A stretch of DNA of 64,000 nucleotides from an uncultured Bacteroidota bacterium (GTDB lineage: Bacteria; Bacteroidota; Bacteroidia; Chitinophagales; Chitinophagaceae). Location of the stretch: assembly GCA_903906365.1 (NCBI GenBank), contig CAIVKC010000069.1, positions 1-64,000 on the forward strand. Reading direction: 5' to 3'. The position numbers and the translations under genes were made by a program. Below are positions 50,889-61,117 of the stretch, one piece after another. Every line of letters begins with the position of its first letter. Position 1 is the stretch's first letter. The notes beneath the pieces were generated by a model. The model was given only the letters and a program-made list of their open reading frames with translations. It did no database searches and was not told where the DNA came from.

Positions 50889-52781
50889 CTAATCCGGCTT
50901 TTTACCGTCCAGGAATGTATTGATGGTACTGATTTCGGTGTGGTTGTTTTCGTCGGTCTTTACTTCGTAGTTACTGTAAAAATTCTCAACGTTGGAGATG
51001 GTATTGTATAATTCCAAATTACGGCGGATGTAAGCCGGCACGGTTTCAAACTCATTGTTGGGATCGGCACCATTGATGTTGAATGACAGGTTTCGCAACT
51101 TGTTTATTCTTTCAGATGCCCGGCGTTTCTGTTCTTCCGCTTCGTCCTGCAGCGCAGGTGCCTCAGCTGGTGGTTCCGCCATCACAACAGGTTGTGGAGG
51201 TTGTTGGGCCCTAGGCTCATCCGCCGCTGGAATATCATCTTTAAATACCAATTGCATATCGGCGGAAGGTTCTTCTTCCTTAGACGGATTAACAACAGTG
51301 GTACTTAAGATCGGTTCCTTCACCGGTAAGTGTTCCGGTATGGATTCTTTTTGTGAAATCGGTTCTTCTGCATAAATATTGGAAGGCCTGGCAAGATACC
51401 CACCGGAAACCGAAGCTGACGGGGAATTCTTTTCTGCCTTTTGCTCTGACCTGGTTTCCTCCTTGCGGTAGGCAGGCTCTTGCGAAAGTACCCATTCTAT
51501 CTTCTGTTCCATTTCCTTTTTTTCCACAGGCATTTCCACGCTGCTTTTCTGGGCCGGTTCTGAAGCCATGGCAATCAGGGGCATCATCTCCTGCGACGCT
51601 GCCTGCATTTCGACCCTTGCCGGCTGGGTTTCCCGAAAGTCATTTTCAGCTTCCCTATGCACAGGTTCAGCCGCCTTGGGCATTTCCGCAGCAGGGGCCA
51701 GGAAAACGGGTTTGCTTTCTGGCAAATCTGCCTCAGGCGCGGTTCCCAGCGTCATGATGATTTTCTCTTCCTTCCTGGTATCAGGTTTGGAAGGCTGGAA
51801 TTTAGCAAAGGGGTCCCGGTGTTCAAAGCCAGTGGCAATCAGGGTGATGCCAATTTTCGGACCCAGGGTATTATCATAACCAAGTCCCAAAATGACATCC
51901 GTATGTTCCCCGGCCCGGGTAAGCAGGTAATTCTGAATAATTTCAACCTCGTCCATGGTGAATTCATGGTCTCCTTCGGAGGAGTTGATATTAATCAAAA
52001 TCCATTGTGCTCCGCGAATATCGTTATCATTAAGGAGCGGAGAATTTAACGCCTCCTCTATGGCCCTCTGGGCCCTGTTCTCCCCTTCCGTGGCCGCGCT
52101 GCCCAGGATCGCTACCCCTCCATTGCGCATGACCGTGCATACATCCGCGAAGTCAACGTTGATCTGCCCTGTACTGTTGATGACATCTGTAATACATTTT
52201 GCAGCCGTCGCAAGCACATTGTCTGCCCTTGAAAATGCTTCCTTCATTTTCAAATTGCCAAACTGGTGCCTAAGTTTATCATTGCTGATTACCAGCAGGG
52301 TATCCACATATTGTTTCATGACCCTGATTCCTTCTTCGGCCTGCAGCTGCCTTTTCTTGCCTTCATAGGAGAACGGGGTGGTTACAATACCGACCGTAAG
52401 GATACCCAGGTCCTTGCATATCTTGGAAATAATGGGCGCTCCGCCAGTACCTGTTCCGCCGCCCATACCCGCGGTGATGAAAGCCATTTTCGTGTTGACC
52501 TCCAGTATCTGTTTAATTTCTTCGAGGCTTTCTTCTGTGGCCTGCCGCCCGATATCGGGATTGGCCCCGGCTCCCAGGCCCTGGGTCAAATGCGGCCCGA
52601 GCTGTACTTTGTTGGGAACATTGCTCTGCGCTATGGCCTGCGCATCCGTATTGCAGATAATGAAATTAACCCCATCGATGTTTTGGTTGAACATATGGTT
52701 AACCGCATTGCTGCCGCCACCACCTACACCAATTACTTTGATGATAGATGATTTTTCCTTTGGTAGATCAAAATGAATCAT
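50889..52781 (-). CDS. ftsZ: Cell division protein FtsZ
   Basis: FtsZ is the tubulin-like GTPase that forms the division ring. The GTPase domain (residues about 10-330) shows VGGGGSNAVNHM, the tubulin signature GGGTGTG at 108-114 and NVDFADVC. The 630-residue length comes from an acidic, Pro/Glu-rich linker of about 250 residues. The C-terminal peptide VPAYIRRNLEL begins at about 581 and is not at the end; some 40 residues follow (to FLDGKKPD). ATG 52781 is chosen; ATG 52805 adds eight residues. Confidence 0.97.
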   Translation of the reverse strand: MIHFDLPKEKSSIIKVIGVGGGGSNAVNHMFNQNIDGVNFIICNTDAQAIAQSNVPNKVQLGPHLTQGLGAGANPDIGRQATEESLEEIKQILEVNTKMAFITAGMGGGTGTGGAPIISKICKDLGILTVGIVTTPFSYEGKKRQLQAEEGIRVMKQYVDTLLVISNDKLRHQFGNLKMKEAFSRADNVLATAAKCITDVINSTGQINVDFADVCTVMRNGGVAILGSAATEGENRAQRAIEEALNSPLLNDNDIRGAQWILININSSEGDHEFTMDEVEIIQNYLLTRAGEHTDVILGLGYDNTLGPKIGITLIATGFEHRDPFAKFQPSKPDTRKEEKIIMTLGTAPEADLPESKPVFLAPAAEMPKAAEPVHREAENDFRETQPARVEMQAASQEMMPLIAMASEPAQKSSVEMPVEKKEMEQKIEWVLSQEPAYRKEETRSEQKAEKNSPSASVSGGYLARPSNIYAEEPISQKESIPEHLPVKEPILSTTVVNPSKEEEPSADMQLVFKDDIPAADEPRAQQPPQPVVMAEPPAEAPALQDEAEEQKRRASERINKLRNLSFNINGADPNNEFETVPAYIRRNLELYNTISNVENFYSNYEVKTDENNHTEISTINTFLDGKKPD

Positions 52782-52902
52782 AGTCTTAATATTTGCTTCT
52801 TTCACTCCTACCGGTAATCCCCGGAAAAAGAGAACAGAAGCGATTTAGAAATAGAACGGGTTAGTATCATACAAAAAGTCAGCCGGGATTTTTTTACCTG
52901 CT

Positions 52903-54276
52903 TTATAAGGCATGGTCTTCCTCTTCCTTAAAGAGGTCAATGATGCCATCTTTGAATTTACCCCAGAAATCCTTTACCCCTTTCCGGTTGCGCATTTTGA
53001 CCTCCTGTAACACTTCCTCGGTTTCCAGGACTTCCTCCACCACTTCGTTTTTCCGGAGGTTTTCTGGAATATCGACTTTAACATGCGTCTGTTCGAACTG
53101 TTTGCGGTTATGCTCGTAGTCACTGTAACCCTTCAGAATCAAACCAATACAGGTTGAATAGGTGGGTTTTGCCAGCTCTTCAATATGCCCGGCTGTCAGA
53201 TGTTCGGTCGGATAACCAATCCGTGCATTCAGGCTGGTCACATATTCTGTAAGTTGTATAAGGTGCTTTAGCTGTGAGCCCCCTCCGGTTAACACGATAC
53301 CGCCATTGAGCATTTTATGATCAAGCCCAACCTGCTTGAGATGATAGGTAACAAAATCCATGATCTCGCTCATCCTGGCCTGAATAATATTGGCCAGGTT
53401 TTTCACACTGATTTCTTTGGCAGGCATGCCTCTCAGGCCTGGAATGGTAATAAAGGCATTGGTCTTTGCCTCATTTGACAATGCCGAACCAAACTGGACT
53501 TTCATCTGCTCTGCCTGTGTCTTGAGCACCCCAAGCCCTGTTTTAATATCATTGGTGATATTTTCACCGCCAAATGGTATGACGGCGGTATGTTTGAGAA
53601 TCCCCTCATAAAATACGGCCAGGTCAGTGGTTCCTCCCCCGATATCCACGATGGCAACCCCTGCTTCCAGGTCCTCCTGCCCCATCACTGCTGCTGCTGA
53701 GGCCAAGGGCTGCAGTACCATATCCTTGGTTTGCAGTCCGCTTTTTTCAACAGCCCGGTTGATGTTCCTTATGGCATTCTTGTCTCCGGTAATGATATGA
53801 AAGTTTGCGCCCACCTTGACACCGCCGTATCCGATGGGGTTAGGGATATTCTGGAAGTTATCCACCGTAAACTCCTGCGGGATTACATCAATAATCTGAT
53901 CCCCCGCCGGAATATATGTTTTATACTGGTCCGCTATTAACTGGTCTATTTCCCGCTGCGTGATTTCATCATCGGTGTGCTGTCGGACAATATCGCCCCT
54001 TGTTTGCAGGCTTTTAATATGATGACCCGCAATACCCACGTATACTTCGCTGATAGCAAGATTCGGATTTGAGGCATAACAATTGTCGAGCGCCATGCGA
54101 ATGGCCTTTATGGTCTCGTCAATATTAAGCACCTGTCCGTGCTTTACGCCATTGGAATTGGCTCTTCCAAACCCGAGAATTTCAAGCTTGCCATACTCAT
54201 TCTTACGGCCGGCTATTGCAGCAATTTTGGTAGTACCAATGTCGAGTCCGACAATAATGGGTTGTTCGTGATTCAT
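52903..54276 (-). CDS. ftsA: Cell division protein FtsA
   Basis: The 457-residue actin-like ATPase begins IIVGLDIGTTKIAAIAGR and has VDIGGGTTDLAVF and GIVLTGGGSQLKHL as nucleotide-binding loops, with the insertion 1C domain between. It tethers FtsZ to the membrane through a C-terminal amphipathic helix, here GVKDFWGKFKDGIIDLF. The gene lies 121 bases upstream of ftsZ on the same strand, the usual order. Confidence 0.96.
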   Translation of the reverse strand: MNHEQPIIVGLDIGTTKIAAIAGRKNEYGKLEILGFGRANSNGVKHGQVLNIDETIKAIRMALDNCYASNPNLAISEVYVGIAGHHIKSLQTRGDIVRQHTDDEITQREIDQLIADQYKTYIPAGDQIIDVIPQEFTVDNFQNIPNPIGYGGVKVGANFHIITGDKNAIRNINRAVEKSGLQTKDMVLQPLASAAAVMGQEDLEAGVAIVDIGGGTTDLAVFYEGILKHTAVIPFGGENITNDIKTGLGVLKTQAEQMKVQFGSALSNEAKTNAFITIPGLRGMPAKEISVKNLANIIQARMSEIMDFVTYHLKQVGLDHKMLNGGIVLTGGGSQLKHLIQLTEYVTSLNARIGYPTEHLTAGHIEELAKPTYSTCIGLILKGYSDYEHNRKQFEQTHVKVDIPENLRKNEVVEEVLETEEVLQEVKMRNRKGVKDFWGKFKDGIIDLFKEEEDHAL

Positions 54277-54454
54277 AGTTTATGTTTGTTTTAGTTGTTT
54301 AATATTCGTCAGCATTTTAAGGTACGCTCAACCTGATTTTTTTGCGGCATGCTTTAACGGCCTGCACAGATTACTTTGTCAAAAAGTCAGTACCGCCTCA
54401 CGGTTCATTTTAAGAGTCAATCCTACCTGCAGCCCCAACAGTCCCTTTGCACTG

Positions 54455-55588
54455 TCAATTCTTTGGCGGCATTACAGCACGGGGTTTTTGACTGTTTACA
54501 TGAATCGGCAACGCCTTTGGTTTTGGCATAGGGATGTTGGATCTGGAAACTGGCCTGGATTGCGATGTGGCCGTTTTTTTGATTGGTTTTTCAAGGGTTG
54601 GATGGATGGCTGCAGGCGGTACATTTTGAATCGAGTCCCCGCTGCTTGGAATGAGATCATAATTGGTTAAAGTCTGTTCTGTTTCAGTGTTTCGTTCCAA
54701 AGGGTTCACATGCTGGCTTCGAAGGGTATCCTCCTGCATCTGGCGTGCGGACCTGATCAACTGCTGAATATTTTTTATAGCTTGTAAGGAATCGGATTTA
54801 GGAATCCCACTGCCCTTTCTGGTACCTACGACCTGTCCATCATAGGCTACATCTATTTTAGCGTATCTGTCAAACCCTGTCCTGCTAAGAACCTCTTTAT
54901 AAAAGAGTAATAACCGATGAAATTTCCTTTCCAGATCTGTTGCCTCGCCCAGGTTAATGAGGTGGTTACCCACAACGGGTGACAGTTCAAAAGTCCTGGA
55001 GGGCGTGATGTCCGCCTGGGCTATCTGTGCATTCCAAAAGGGATCCGAACGTATAAAACTGCTTAATGACTTCATCTGCACAAAAAGTAAACTGTCGGCA
55101 CCCCGGGTCCTTAACTTCTCATATGGATACCCCGTAAAAACGGGCAACCTGAGGACAAGCTTTTCTGAAAGCGGCAACTGGACCCCATTGCTGTCCATAT
55201 AAAAACTGCTCCCCCCCAGGGTGAATACCCTGGCTACCGGCTCACGCTGGGTGATACGGATTCTCAGTACCTCATTGTTATCAAAGAACAGCATCGCTTT
55301 TTCCACCCAGGGATTACGGCTGATACTTTCTTCCATATTCTTCAGGTTAAAAGAAGATATCGCCTTACCGGTCAATTTATCCTGCCCGTTTTTAGTCAGT
55401 ACGTTTATCAGTTCCTTTTTGTCGATAGTAGCTTCGGATGACTTTGGGGTAAATTCAATCACATAGGCTTTGCAGGAACGGTTGTTTCTCCGGTTGATAG
55501 CAGCCAGCAGCAATACCAGTATAGCCGTACCCATCACCCCCCAAAGGGTGACAAATAATGCTTTCCTGATATTTCCTTTTAGCTTCAT
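54455..55588 (-). CDS. ftsQ: Cell division protein FtsQ/DivIB
   Basis: The 377-residue protein has one N-terminal membrane helix (VTLWGVMGTAILVLLLAAI), a POTRA-like periplasmic domain (KELINVLTKNG, NLKNMEESISRNPWVEKAML) and the FtsQ segment FYMDSNGVQLPLSE with VFTGYP. It bridges FtsA/FtsZ-side and wall-synthesis-side proteins. The C-terminal 100 residues are polar and Pro/Ser/Lys-rich, likely disordered. It is divergent in sequence, so the call rests partly on its place between murC and ftsA. Confidence 0.9.
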   Translation of the reverse strand: MKLKGNIRKALFVTLWGVMGTAILVLLLAAINRRNNRSCKAYVIEFTPKSSEATIDKKELINVLTKNGQDKLTGKAISSFNLKNMEESISRNPWVEKAMLFFDNNEVLRIRITQREPVARVFTLGGSSFYMDSNGVQLPLSEKLVLRLPVFTGYPYEKLRTRGADSLLFVQMKSLSSFIRSDPFWNAQIAQADITPSRTFELSPVVGNHLINLGEATDLERKFHRLLLFYKEVLSRTGFDRYAKIDVAYDGQVVGTRKGSGIPKSDSLQAIKNIQQLIRSARQMQEDTLRSQHVNPLERNTETEQTLTNYDLIPSSGDSIQNVPPAAIHPTLEKPIKKTATSQSRPVSRSNIPMPKPKALPIHVNSQKPRAVMPPKN

Positions 55589-55733
55589 ACTATTCGTTTA
55601 TATGCCTGCAACATTTTTTTTGGCGCTGCCCCATCATTTGTTGGTACTTTTGGTACCCACCCGACAGCCCCGTTCCGACCGTCAGATGGGTACAATATGT
55701 CTGGGTTATCTGCCCGGGCACAAAAGCTTCATA

Positions 55734-57095
55734 CTATCCTGCTTTGAGTATATCCCTTATCGGACCCACCAGCATATCAATATCCCCCGCACCGGATGTA
55801 ATGACCAGTTCCATTTTCTTTTGCTTCAAAAGGCTGATTAATTCATCTTTACCGACCATCTTCCGGTTTGGGTTGGTCATTTTATCGGCTATCAGCCTGC
55901 TGGTAACACCCTCCAGAGGCAATTCCCTTGCAGGATAAACAGGAAGTATCCATACCTCATCGGCCAGATCCAGGCTTTGGGCAAACCCATCCGCAAAATC
56001 CCGGGTTCTGGAAAAAAGGTGTGGTTGAAAGATGACGGTGCATTTCAGATCAGCAAACAATTGCCTGGCGCTTGAAATCAACGCCCGGAGCTCCTCCGGG
56101 TGATGTGCATAATCATCAATAAATACAAGCCTGTCCTCTTTTATAATATATTCAAATCTGCGTTTAACTCCCCGGAATGCGGCTACAGCCAATTTGATTC
56201 GATCGTCTTCGATCCCCAGTGTATGAGCCACCGTAATGGCCGCTGTAACATTTTCAACATTGTGCATTCCGCCCATATTCAGGTATACACCCCGCAAGCT
56301 CCAATCTTTCATGACAACGTCAAATTGATAACTTCCGTTCAGGGCAGTGATGGATTCAGCATGGACCTCTGCCCTTTTATCCGTTAGACTGTATGTCAGG
56401 TGTTTAGTATCGCTCCGGCCGAGCTCTCCGGTCAATCCCCATTTACTCATCAGTAGTCCACCTTCCTTTACCCGGCGTGAAAACTCCATAAAAGCATTAC
56501 GGACTTCCAGTTCAGTTCCATATATATCAAGATGGTCTGCATCCATGGCCGTTATTAAAGCCACATCCGGACTGAGTTTTAAGAAACTCCGGTCGTACTC
56601 GTCGGCTTCCACCACACAGACGTTTCTTTCATCACTCCAATAGTTGCTGTTATAATTCACTGCGATACCGCCCAAAAAAGCATTACAACCATACCCGCTG
56701 TGTCTCAGAATATGTGCAATCATGGTGGTAATGGTCGTTTTCCCGTGCGTCCCGGCCACACATATATTAAAGGAACTGTTGGTAATCGCACCCAATACCT
56801 CACTCCGTTTCAGGATTGGGTAACCGTTATTCCGGAAAAAGGCAAGCTCTTCAGAATCCTTTGGAATAGCGGGTGTATAAACCACCATTTCGGCGTCCTT
56901 TTCAAGCAGACTGATGCTGTCCTCATAGTGTATGGGGATGCCTTCACTCACCAGCTGCCTCGTTAAAGCAGTTTCCGTTTTATCATAACCGGCCACTTCT
57001 TTCCCATGAAATTTGAAATAGCGCGCCAGCGCGCTCATGCCAATGCCGCCAATTCCGATAAAGTAAATTTTTCTTATGTCCTTAATATCTTTCAT
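55734..57095 (-). CDS. murC: UDP-N-acetylmuramate-L-alanine ligase
   Basis: The 453-residue Mur ligase has the N-terminal GIGGIGMSALARYF, the P-loop AGTHGKTTITTMI, the DADHLDIYG motif and the C-terminal FQPHLFSRTRDF. It adds L-alanine to UDP-MurNAc in the cytosol. It starts 22 bases after murG and lies upstream of ftsQ in the leftward cell-wall run. Confidence 0.97.
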   Translation of the reverse strand: MKDIKDIRKIYFIGIGGIGMSALARYFKFHGKEVAGYDKTETALTRQLVSEGIPIHYEDSISLLEKDAEMVVYTPAIPKDSEELAFFRNNGYPILKRSEVLGAITNSSFNICVAGTHGKTTITTMIAHILRHSGYGCNAFLGGIAVNYNSNYWSDERNVCVVEADEYDRSFLKLSPDVALITAMDADHLDIYGTELEVRNAFMEFSRRVKEGGLLMSKWGLTGELGRSDTKHLTYSLTDKRAEVHAESITALNGSYQFDVVMKDWSLRGVYLNMGGMHNVENVTAAITVAHTLGIEDDRIKLAVAAFRGVKRRFEYIIKEDRLVFIDDYAHHPEELRALISSARQLFADLKCTVIFQPHLFSRTRDFADGFAQSLDLADEVWILPVYPARELPLEGVTSRLIADKMTNPNRKMVGKDELISLLKQKKMELVITSGAGDIDMLVGPIRDILKAG

Positions 57096-57117
57096 CCTTC
57101 CCAGTATTGATTACCGG

Positions 57118-58209
57118 TTAATTAATAATATGTAAAATTTCCTGGGCGATGGCCTTATCTGCCCCGGTTACTGCCAGTCTCGAAATATTTTTCCCCAACT
57201 CCTCCAGCCTGGTCTGGTCTTTGGAAAGCGCAATGACGGCAGAAACCAGTTTTTGGGAGGTTTCCTCATCCCTGATAAGTACCCCGGCATTTTGGTCAAC
57301 CATGGTTTTTGCATTGGCTGTCTGATGGTCTTCTGCAGCGAAGGGGAAAGGCACAAATATCACCGGCTTTCCTGCGACACTCAGTTCAGCCACCGACATG
57401 GCACCTGACCTTGATATCACCAAGTCAGCGGCGGAAAAGGCATATTCCATCCTGTTGATAAAATCCCCGGTCCAGATGTTTTTCCTTCCCGCACATGATC
57501 TGGCGGCTTTATCGGCGTATAGACGCCCGGTTTGCCAAATCAGCTGCAGATGGTTTGATTCAAATGCTCCGATCTGGCTGTCAATGGCTTCATTAATACT
57601 CTTTGCCCCAAGACTTCCGCCCAATGAAAGGATGGTCTTTACGGCGGGATCCAGGTTGAAAAACCTGATGGCTTCTTCCCGGCTTATCCTGCTGTTCACT
57701 ATATCCTGCCGCACAGGGTTACCCGTAACCATTATCTTATCCCCGGGGAAAAACCTCTCCATACCAGGTGTCGCGGTAAAAATTTTGACCGCCTTCTTAC
57801 CCAGAAGGATATTGGATTTTCCGGCGAATGAATTGGACTCGTGGATGAAGGTGGGAATTCCTTTTGCCTGGGCATACCGTAAAACCGGAAAACTGGAATA
57901 TCCTCCCACACCGATTGCGGCATCCGGCCTGAAGGAATTGACAATCCCCCTTACCTGAATGAAACTCCTGAGCAGCTTGAAAGGCAGGCCGACATTTTTA
58001 ATCAAAGAACTACGGTTGAACCCCGCTATATCTATACAAGCTATCTTATATCCGGCCTGGGGTATTTTTTCCATTTCCATTTTTCCCCGGGCACCGACAA
58101 AAAGCAATTCCGTATCTGGTTGAAGGCGGATCAAAGCATTGGCTATGGCAATTGCCGGGAAAATATGGCCGCCGGTTCCGCCGCCTGCTATGATTATTTT
58201 TTTTGTCAA
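57118..58209 (-). CDS. murG: UDP-N-acetylglucosamine:lipid I N-acetylglucosaminyltransferase
   Basis: The 363-residue peripheral membrane enzyme makes lipid II from lipid I. The G-loop GGGTGGHIFPAIAIA at the N-terminus, GVGGYSSFPVL, SLGGSLGAKSIN, and the C-terminal RSGAMSVAELSVAGKPVIF identify MurG. It lies between ftsW and murC with short gaps. Confidence 0.97.
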   Translation of the reverse strand: MTKKIIIAGGGTGGHIFPAIAIANALIRLQPDTELLFVGARGKMEMEKIPQAGYKIACIDIAGFNRSSLIKNVGLPFKLLRSFIQVRGIVNSFRPDAAIGVGGYSSFPVLRYAQAKGIPTFIHESNSFAGKSNILLGKKAVKIFTATPGMERFFPGDKIMVTGNPVRQDIVNSRISREEAIRFFNLDPAVKTILSLGGSLGAKSINEAIDSQIGAFESNHLQLIWQTGRLYADKAARSCAGRKNIWTGDFINRMEYAFSAADLVISRSGAMSVAELSVAGKPVIFVPFPFAAEDHQTANAKTMVDQNAGVLIRDEETSQKLVSAVIALSKDQTRLEELGKNISRLAVTGADKAIAQEILHIIN

Positions 58210-58248
58210 GATTCAGTTTTTCACCATGTTAATTGTCCATTTTTCCAT

Positions 58249-59547
58249 TCATAGAGCAACCAGTCCTTCCCCATCTTCGATTTCTTCCCCTTGAGCCTCC
58301 TCTTCGGTACCGAGTATCTTTTCACCTTCCGTCTGCTCCACGTTCCTGGCGACACTCAAAATGATTCCAATGGCCAGACAGGTAAACAGAAAAGAGCTTC
58401 CTCCCATACTGACCAGTGGGAGCGTTACACCGGTTACCGGAAACAGGTTTACGTTTACCGCCATATTGGCCAGGGCCTGTATCATGAGCGTGAAACTCAA
58501 CCCGAGGGCAAGAAAAGCACCGAAGGCAAAAGGGCATTTCCTGAAAATCCGGATACTCCTGAAAAGAAAAACCAGGTATATAAATACGATAAAAGCACCC
58601 CCTACCAAACCATACTCCTCAATTATAATTGCATAGATAAAATCCGAATAGGGATGTGGTAAAAAATTACGTTGCTGGCTGTTTCCAGGCCCCAGTCCTA
58701 TCAAGCCGCCTTTGGCAATGGCAATTTTGGCCTGGTTAACCTGATAGTTATTGTCTTCGCTGCTTTCCTTTCCTCCATAAATGAAAGTCTCCACTCGGTT
58801 AATCCAGGTATCGACCCGGACCAGCAGCCTGTGACTATTTTCCGTCCGGGATTTTTCCGCGGGTGCTTCATCGGACCTGTGCCTGAGAACTGCTGCCATG
58901 ATAAGTATGAAAACCGGTATCAAGACCACCCCTATTGTCAACAACAGGTGTTTGGCACTTATCCTCCCGATGAACATCAGCATCAGGCTGGTTGCGCCGA
59001 TCAACAAGGATGTTGATAAATTAGCAGGTGCTATCAAAAGGCAAACAACCCCTACCGGCACGATAACTGGAATAAATCCCTTTTTAAAATCCTTTATAAC
59101 GTCCTGCTTCTTGCTCAGAAGCCGGCTCAGATACATGAAGAGCGCGAGTTTGGCCAGATCCGATGTCTGGAAAGTCAGATTGATGATAGGCAGCCGGATC
59201 CAGCGGCTACCCTCATTTAGTTTGACCCCGAAAAAGAGTGTGTAAACCAGCAGTGGGATCGAAATAAGAAACAGTATTTTGGCCACTTTGGAATAGATGG
59301 TATAATTCACCTGGTGGGCAAAATAGATAATCAAAATTCCCACCAAAATGAATGCAAACTGCTTGAACAGATAGATCTCCGTATTGCCTTTATACATTTT
59401 ATAGGCCAGTAATCCGGTTGAGGAATAAACCGCAAGCAGAGACACCAGTGCCAGCAGCAATACCGTAGCCCAGATCACCTTATCACCTTTGGTGCGGGAT
59501 CCGATATTGCTGAACGGACTTTTTTCTATGGAGGACAAATCACTCAT
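58249..59547 (-). CDS. ftsW: SEDS-family cell division protein FtsW
   Basis: The 432-residue protein has about ten membrane helices and SEDS signatures: GSRWIRLP, LIAPANLSTSLLIG (with its conserved aspartate position read as N), the long extracellular loop and GLGPGNSQQRNFLPHPYSD followed by FIYAIIIEEYG and GGSSFLFTCLAIG. SEDS proteins polymerise lipid II, here at the septum with FtsI. The family aspartate in the PDLSTS-type motif appears as ANLSTS and merits a check. The position between murD and murG supports FtsW. Confidence 0.93.
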   Translation of the reverse strand: MSDLSSIEKSPFSNIGSRTKGDKVIWATVLLLALVSLLAVYSSTGLLAYKMYKGNTEIYLFKQFAFILVGILIIYFAHQVNYTIYSKVAKILFLISIPLLVYTLFFGVKLNEGSRWIRLPIINLTFQTSDLAKLALFMYLSRLLSKKQDVIKDFKKGFIPVIVPVGVVCLLIAPANLSTSLLIGATSLMLMFIGRISAKHLLLTIGVVLIPVFILIMAAVLRHRSDEAPAEKSRTENSHRLLVRVDTWINRVETFIYGGKESSEDNNYQVNQAKIAIAKGGLIGLGPGNSQQRNFLPHPYSDFIYAIIIEEYGLVGGAFIVFIYLVFLFRSIRIFRKCPFAFGAFLALGLSFTLMIQALANMAVNVNLFPVTGVTLPLVSMGGSSFLFTCLAIGIILSVARNVEQTEGEKILGTEEEAQGEEIEDGEGLVAL

Positions 59548-59607
59548 TGGCGCTTATCATTATCCTGGTCAATTAATACTGCTGCTAACATATACCCCAA
59601 CCAATTT

Positions 59608-60948
59608 TCAAAGGTCCTTAACAGCTTCTTTGAACTGTTTGCCCCGGTCTTCATAATTTTTAAAAAGGTCGAAACTGGCGCATGCCGGGCTAAGCAAAAC
59701 CACATCCCCCTTTTTTGAAAAATGGAAAGCTGCCTTGACCGCTTCCTGGGCGCTGGCTGTATTTACCATCAGGGGGACATCATCATGAAAGGCCTCATGA
59801 ATCTTCCGATTATCAGTACCCATGCAAACAATGGCTTTTACTTTTTCTTTCACCAGCTCACGAATTAAGGAATAATCGTTACCCTTATCCACTCCCCCCA
59901 GTATGAGAACCACCGGTTTGGTCATGCTCTCCAGTGCATACCAGGTGCTGTTTACATTGGTGGCCTTGCTGTCGTTGATAAATTCGACGCCTCGAACAGT
60001 CAGAACATATTCCATTCTGTGTTCCAGCGCCTCAAAACTCTGGATGGCTTCCCGGATTTTCTGCTTTCGGATACCAATGGTTGATGCTGCGATTCCTGCT
60101 GCCATAGTGTTATACTGATTGTGGATGCCCTTCAGAGCAAAGTCGTAAATACTCATTTGCAGTTTTTCGCTTCCGGCGACAATAGACATCTGCCCGTTTT
60201 TGATGAAGCCTCCTTTGTTTAGTTCGTGTTGCATAGTAAATGGTAGTGGGTTAGTATGGATGGAATAACGTGAGATATACTGCTTGGTAACCGGATCGTC
60301 TTCACAATAAATAAAATAATCTTCCTCTGTTTGATTCATCACTATCCGGAACTTGCTATTGATATAGTTTTCGAATTTATAATCGTAGCGATCAAGATGA
60401 TCTTCCGTGATATTTGTCAGAATCGCAACATCAGGCCTGAATGTTTTAATATCGTCCAGTTGAAAGCTGCTGATCTCCGCGATATACCATTGTTTAGGAT
60501 CTGTGGCAACCTGTCTGGCAAACGAATACCCGATATTACCGACCAGTGCACAATCCAACCCACCAAGCTTACATATATGATATGTCATAGCAGTCGTGGT
60601 AGTCTTACCATTACTGCCTGTTATTCCAACAATTTTACTGTTACCCTTATAACGATAGGCAAGTTCAATCTCACTGATGACTGGAATTCCTTTCGCCCTG
60701 ATCTTCTTCACCATGTCGCTTTTCTCCGGAATACCAGGGCTCTTCATAACCTCATCGGCCGAAAGAATCGCCTCTTCCGTGTGAATGCCTTCTTCAAAGG
60801 AGATGCCTCTTTGTTTTAATTCATCCCTGTGTTCGCTCTTCAGCAAAGCCCCATCGGAGAGGAACACGTCATAACCCTGCTGCTGCGCAAGCAAGGCTGC
60901 ACCTGTTCCGCTTTCTCCTCCCCCTAATATGACAATACGTCCGGGCAT
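59608..60948 (-). CDS. murD: UDP-N-acetylmuramoylalanine-D-glutamate ligase
   Basis: The 446-residue Mur ligase begins RIVILGGGESGTGAALLA, has MKSPGIPEKSD, the P-loop GITGSNGKTTTTAM, NITEDHLDRY and the VFINDSKATNVNSTWYAL-type segment (seen as EFINDSKATNVNST). It adds D-glutamate to UDP-MurNAc-L-Ala. It sits between mraY and ftsW in the same run. Confidence 0.97.
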   Translation of the reverse strand: MPGRIVILGGGESGTGAALLAQQQGYDVFLSDGALLKSEHRDELKQRGISFEEGIHTEEAILSADEVMKSPGIPEKSDMVKKIRAKGIPVISEIELAYRYKGNSKIVGITGSNGKTTTTAMTYHICKLGGLDCALVGNIGYSFARQVATDPKQWYIAEISSFQLDDIKTFRPDVAILTNITEDHLDRYDYKFENYINSKFRIVMNQTEEDYFIYCEDDPVTKQYISRYSIHTNPLPFTMQHELNKGGFIKNGQMSIVAGSEKLQMSIYDFALKGIHNQYNTMAAGIAASTIGIRKQKIREAIQSFEALEHRMEYVLTVRGVEFINDSKATNVNSTWYALESMTKPVVLILGGVDKGNDYSLIRELVKEKVKAIVCMGTDNRKIHEAFHDDVPLMVNTASAQEAVKAAFHFSKKGDVVLLSPACASFDLFKNYEDRGKQFKEAVKDL

Positions 60949-61117
60949 AATCCTGAAAAAAAATATTTACAAATACTGTTTTACTTAAAAAACGGATTAT
61001 AGGGGGTTTTTCAAAAGCATTGGATAAAGACTGCACCACAATATGTTAAAGCGATCCGAACAAATCAGTAAACTTTCTTGCCTGTCTGCCATCCCGTCAA
61101 TCAGAGAACCACTGGTC

